Of a DNA stretch of 8,042 nucleotides, positions 6,304 through 8,042 are shown piece after piece. Source of the DNA: Comamonas sp. lk (GTDB taxonomy: Bacteria; Pseudomonadota; Gammaproteobacteria; Burkholderiales; Burkholderiaceae_C); the NCBI GenBank assembly GCA_945898105.1, contig CAMDHL010000088.1, forward strand, positions 1 through 8,042, in the 5' to 3' direction. A program made the position numbers and the translations under genes. The first letter of the stretch is position 1, and each line of letters opens with the position of its first letter. A model generated the notes under the pieces. It worked only from the letters and a program-made list of their open reading frames with translations, did not search any database and was not told the origin of the DNA.

Positions 6304-7632
6304 ATGAATCGAGACGAGGCTAAGAAATTTTTTAAAGACAACAACGTACGCTACGTGCTGGCGCAGTTTGTCGACATCCATGGCGCTGCCAAAGCTAAGG
6401 CAGTTCCGGTGTCGCACTTTGATGAGGTACTCGACACCGGCGCGGGTTTTGCCGGCTTTGCAGTGTGGGGCTTAGGTATTCAGCCGCACGGGCCCGATTT
6501 CATGGCCCGGGGTGACCTCGGTGCGGTTAGCCTGGTTCCCTGGCAACCCGGCTTTGCGCGCATCGTCTGCGATGGCCATGTGCACGGCAAGCCATGGGAA
6601 TACGACAGCCGCGTAGTGCTGAAAAAACAGGTGGCCCTCCTCAAGGAAAAAGGTCTGACTTTCTTTACCGGCCTGGAGCCAGAGTTCTCGGTCTTGCGCC
6701 GCGACGAGCAGGGCAATATCGTGCCCTGCGACGCCAGCGACACACTGCAAAAACCCTGCTATGACTACAAGGCCCTGTCTCGCACCCGCGAGTACATGGA
6801 CCGCTTGGTGACAGCGGCCATTGGCTCGGGTCTGGATGTCTACCAGATCGACCATGAAGATGGCAACGGCCAGTTCGAGATCAATTACACCTATGGCGAC
6901 TGCCTGACCTCGGCGGACCAGTTCATCGGCTTCAAGATGGCCGCCGCTGAGATTGCCAACGACATGGGCCTCATCTGCTCGTTCATGCCCAAGCCCTTTA
7001 GCAATCGCCCGGGCAACGGCATGCACATGCATATGTCCATGGGCGATGGCAAGCGCAATTTATTTGAAGACAAGTCCGACAAACGCGGGCTGGATTTGTC
7101 GACCATGGCTTACCACTTCCTGGGCGGTGTGCTCAAGCACGCCAAAGCGCTGACCGCTATTTGCTGTCCCACCGTTAATTCCTACAAGCGCTTGGTGGTC
7201 GGGCGCTCACTGACCGGTGCCACCTGGGCACCCGCCTACGTGAGCTACGGCAATAACAACCGCTCCTGCATGGTGCGAATCCCCGGCGGACGGCTGGAAT
7301 TACGTGTGCCAGACGGCGGATGCAATCCCTACTTGGCTGCAGCTGCTGTGATTGCCGCGGGTATGGACGGCATGAAAAACCAGATAGACCCCGGCGACCC
7401 GGTCAACGAAAACCTGTACGAGATGAGTGCTGCCGAACTGCGCAGCCGCGGCATCGAGACGCTGCCACAAAACCTTAACGAAGCCATCGACGCATTGGAA
7501 GCAGACCGCGTGATCATGGATGCGCTTGGCCCGGTGGCGCAGACCTTTGTGGACCTCAAGCGCATGGAGTGGGTGGAATACATGCGCCACGTCTCCGACT
7601 GGGAAATCAAAACTTACCTCGAATTTTTCTAA
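6304..7632 (+). CDS. gmaS: Gamma-glutamylmethylamide synthetase (glutamine synthetase family)
   Basis: A 442-residue cytoplasmic ligase of the glutamine synthetase superfamily that joins methylamine to the gamma-carboxyl of glutamate with ATP, the entry step of the NMG pathway. The N-terminal beta-grasp domain includes [14 protein letters not shown] (about 22-35). The catalytic domain shows metal-site glutamates in GLEPEF (E125, E127), [13 protein letters not shown] (E185, E192), the histidine block GMHMHMS (H241, H243), the arginine/ATP region NSYKRLV (292-298) and [12 protein letters not shown] (R320), and LELRVPD with E332 followed by CNPYLAAAA. Length and motifs fit GmaS rather than the longer or differently signed GlnA. 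A good AAGGAGA ribosome binding site lies before the ATG. Its place between mgdABCD and mgsA is the known gene context of GmaS. A glutamine synthetase-like enzyme for another amine is the alternative, made unlikely by the neighbours. Confidence 0.94.
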   Translation: MNRDEAKKFFKDNNVRYVLAQFVDIHGAAKAKAVPVSHFDEVLDTGAGFAGFAVWGLGIQPHGPDFMARGDLGAVSLVPWQPGFARIVCDGHVHGKPWEYDSRVVLKKQVALLKEKGLTFFTGLEPEFSVLRRDEQGNIVPCDASDTLQKPCYDYKALSRTREYMDRLVTAAIGSGLDVYQIDHEDGNGQFEINYTYGDCLTSADQFIGFKMAAAEIANDMGLICSFMPKPFSNRPGNGMHMHMSMGDGKRNLFEDKSDKRGLDLSTMAYHFLGGVLKHAKALTAICCPTVNSYKRLVVGRSLTGATWAPAYVSYGNNNRSCMVRIPGGRLELRVPDGGCNPYLAAAAVIAAGMDGMKNQIDPGDPVNENLYEMSAAELRSRGIETLPQNLNEAIDALEADRVIMDALGPVAQTFVDLKRMEWVEYMRHVSDWEIKTYLEFF

Positions 7633-7633
7633 T

Positions 7634-7647
7634 CCCTATTTAAAGGG
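7634..7647. repeat. Small inverted repeat CCCT-N6-AGGG between gmaS and mgsA
   Basis: Four-base arms CCCT and AGGG flank ATTTAA in the 33-base gap after the gmaS stop. The stem is too short to be a convincing terminator and no T run follows; it may be a processing or stability hairpin or chance. Confidence 0.2.
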
Positions 7648-7665
7648 TGTTGTAAAGGACCGACC

Positions 7666-8042
7666 ATGTGCGGAATTATTGGATTACTGATTAAAAAACC
7701 TGCGCTGCGCAGTGAGCTGGGGCGTTGGATGACGCCCATGCTGATCGGCATGACCGAGCGTGGCCCTGACTCCGCCGGACTGGCCGTTTTCAGCGACCCG
7801 CTGAGCGACGACCATGCCCGCAAGATTAGCGTGTACTCGGGTTTGACCGCCTTGGGTTCAGGCTTTGACTGGCATGCGCTGGCGGCGGCTCTAGAGAAGC
7901 ACCAGGGCAGCGCGGTGACGTTGCAGACCAAGGACAACCATGCCATCATCACCGTTACGGGTGACCCCGAGCAGGCACAGCATTTCATCAAAGCCTATGA
8001 CCCGCTGCTGCATCTGCTCTCGCTGGGCCGCAGCATCGACTT
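7666..8042 (+). CDS. mgsA: N-methylglutamate synthase subunit A, partial (glutamine amidotransferase type 2)
   Basis: The frame is open from ATG 7666 to the window edge, giving 125 complete codons of a protein expected to be about 300 residues. It begins MCGIIGLL, the mark of class II (N-terminal nucleophile) amidotransferases, in which Cys2 becomes the catalytic residue after methionine removal. MTERGPDSAGLAV (residues 29-41) matches the conserved substrate-binding RGPDSAG block. An AAGGA ribosome binding site (7655-7659) lies six bases before the start. In the NMG pathway this subunit takes the methylamino group from gamma-glutamylmethylamide, and MgsB and MgsC, expected next, complete synthesis of N-methylglutamate. 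From the motif alone it could be another class II amidotransferase such as a glutamate synthase domain or PurF-like protein; its position right after gmaS decides for MgsA. Confidence 0.88.
   Translation, partial: MCGIIGLLIKKPALRSELGRWMTPMLIGMTERGPDSAGLAVFSDPLSDDHARKISVYSGLTALGSGFDWHALAAALEKHQGSAVTLQTKDNHAIITVTGDPEQAQHFIKAYDPLLHLLSLGRSID

Noticed and set aside
6304..7632. Ordinary glutamine synthetase (glnA)
   Set aside because: The length and motif spellings fit the GmaS branch, and it sits between NMG dehydrogenase and NMG synthase genes.
1..8042. A wholly new system, mobile element, CRISPR array or RNA gene
   Set aside because: All long reading frames fall into known families except the partial membrane protein; no array repeats, terminal inverted repeats, integrase, transposase or tRNA-like fold was seen.

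Overview
The window carries most of an N-methylglutamate (NMG) pathway locus for methylamine use, preceded by its probable regulator and a divergent small membrane protein. The layout is: a partial minus-strand two-helix membrane protein (1-225); a 298-base divergent intergenic region (226-523); an XRE-cupin regulator on the plus strand (524-1117); an AT-rich 92-base gap with a perfect 16-base palindrome (1118-1209); then a tight plus-strand run mgdA (1210-2451), mgdB (2462-2716), mgdC (2703-5648), mgdD (5645-6250), gmaS (6304-7632) and the first 125 codons of mgsA (7666 to the window edge).

The genes fit together as one pathway. GmaS joins methylamine to glutamate using ATP, giving gamma-glutamylmethylamide. 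NMG synthase (MgsABC, of which only the start of MgsA is seen) moves the methylamino group to 2-oxoglutarate to make N-methylglutamate. The four-subunit NMG dehydrogenase (MgdABCD, a relative of heterotetrameric sarcosine oxidase) oxidises the N-methyl group and regenerates glutamate, passing the one-carbon unit on as formaldehyde or methylene-tetrahydrofolate. The ammonium/methylamine nitrogen and the C1 unit both become available, so such a locus can serve nitrogen nutrition, methylotrophy or both; the sequence alone does not say which.

The genes are GC-rich with short gaps, overlaps and Shine-Dalgarno sites, so this is bacterial, and the protein sequences look proteobacterial. A betaproteobacterium (Burkholderiales or methylotrophic relatives) is my best guess, but this is an impression, not a result. 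No RNA gene, CRISPR array, insertion sequence or phage gene is visible.

The pathway itself is known. The less described parts are the control region (a 16-base palindrome before mgdA, a 6-3-6 inverted repeat and tandem repeats in the divergent region), the XRE-cupin regulator whose ligand is unknown, the unassigned small membrane protein, and the loss of two of four expected zinc ligands in the MgdB subunit.
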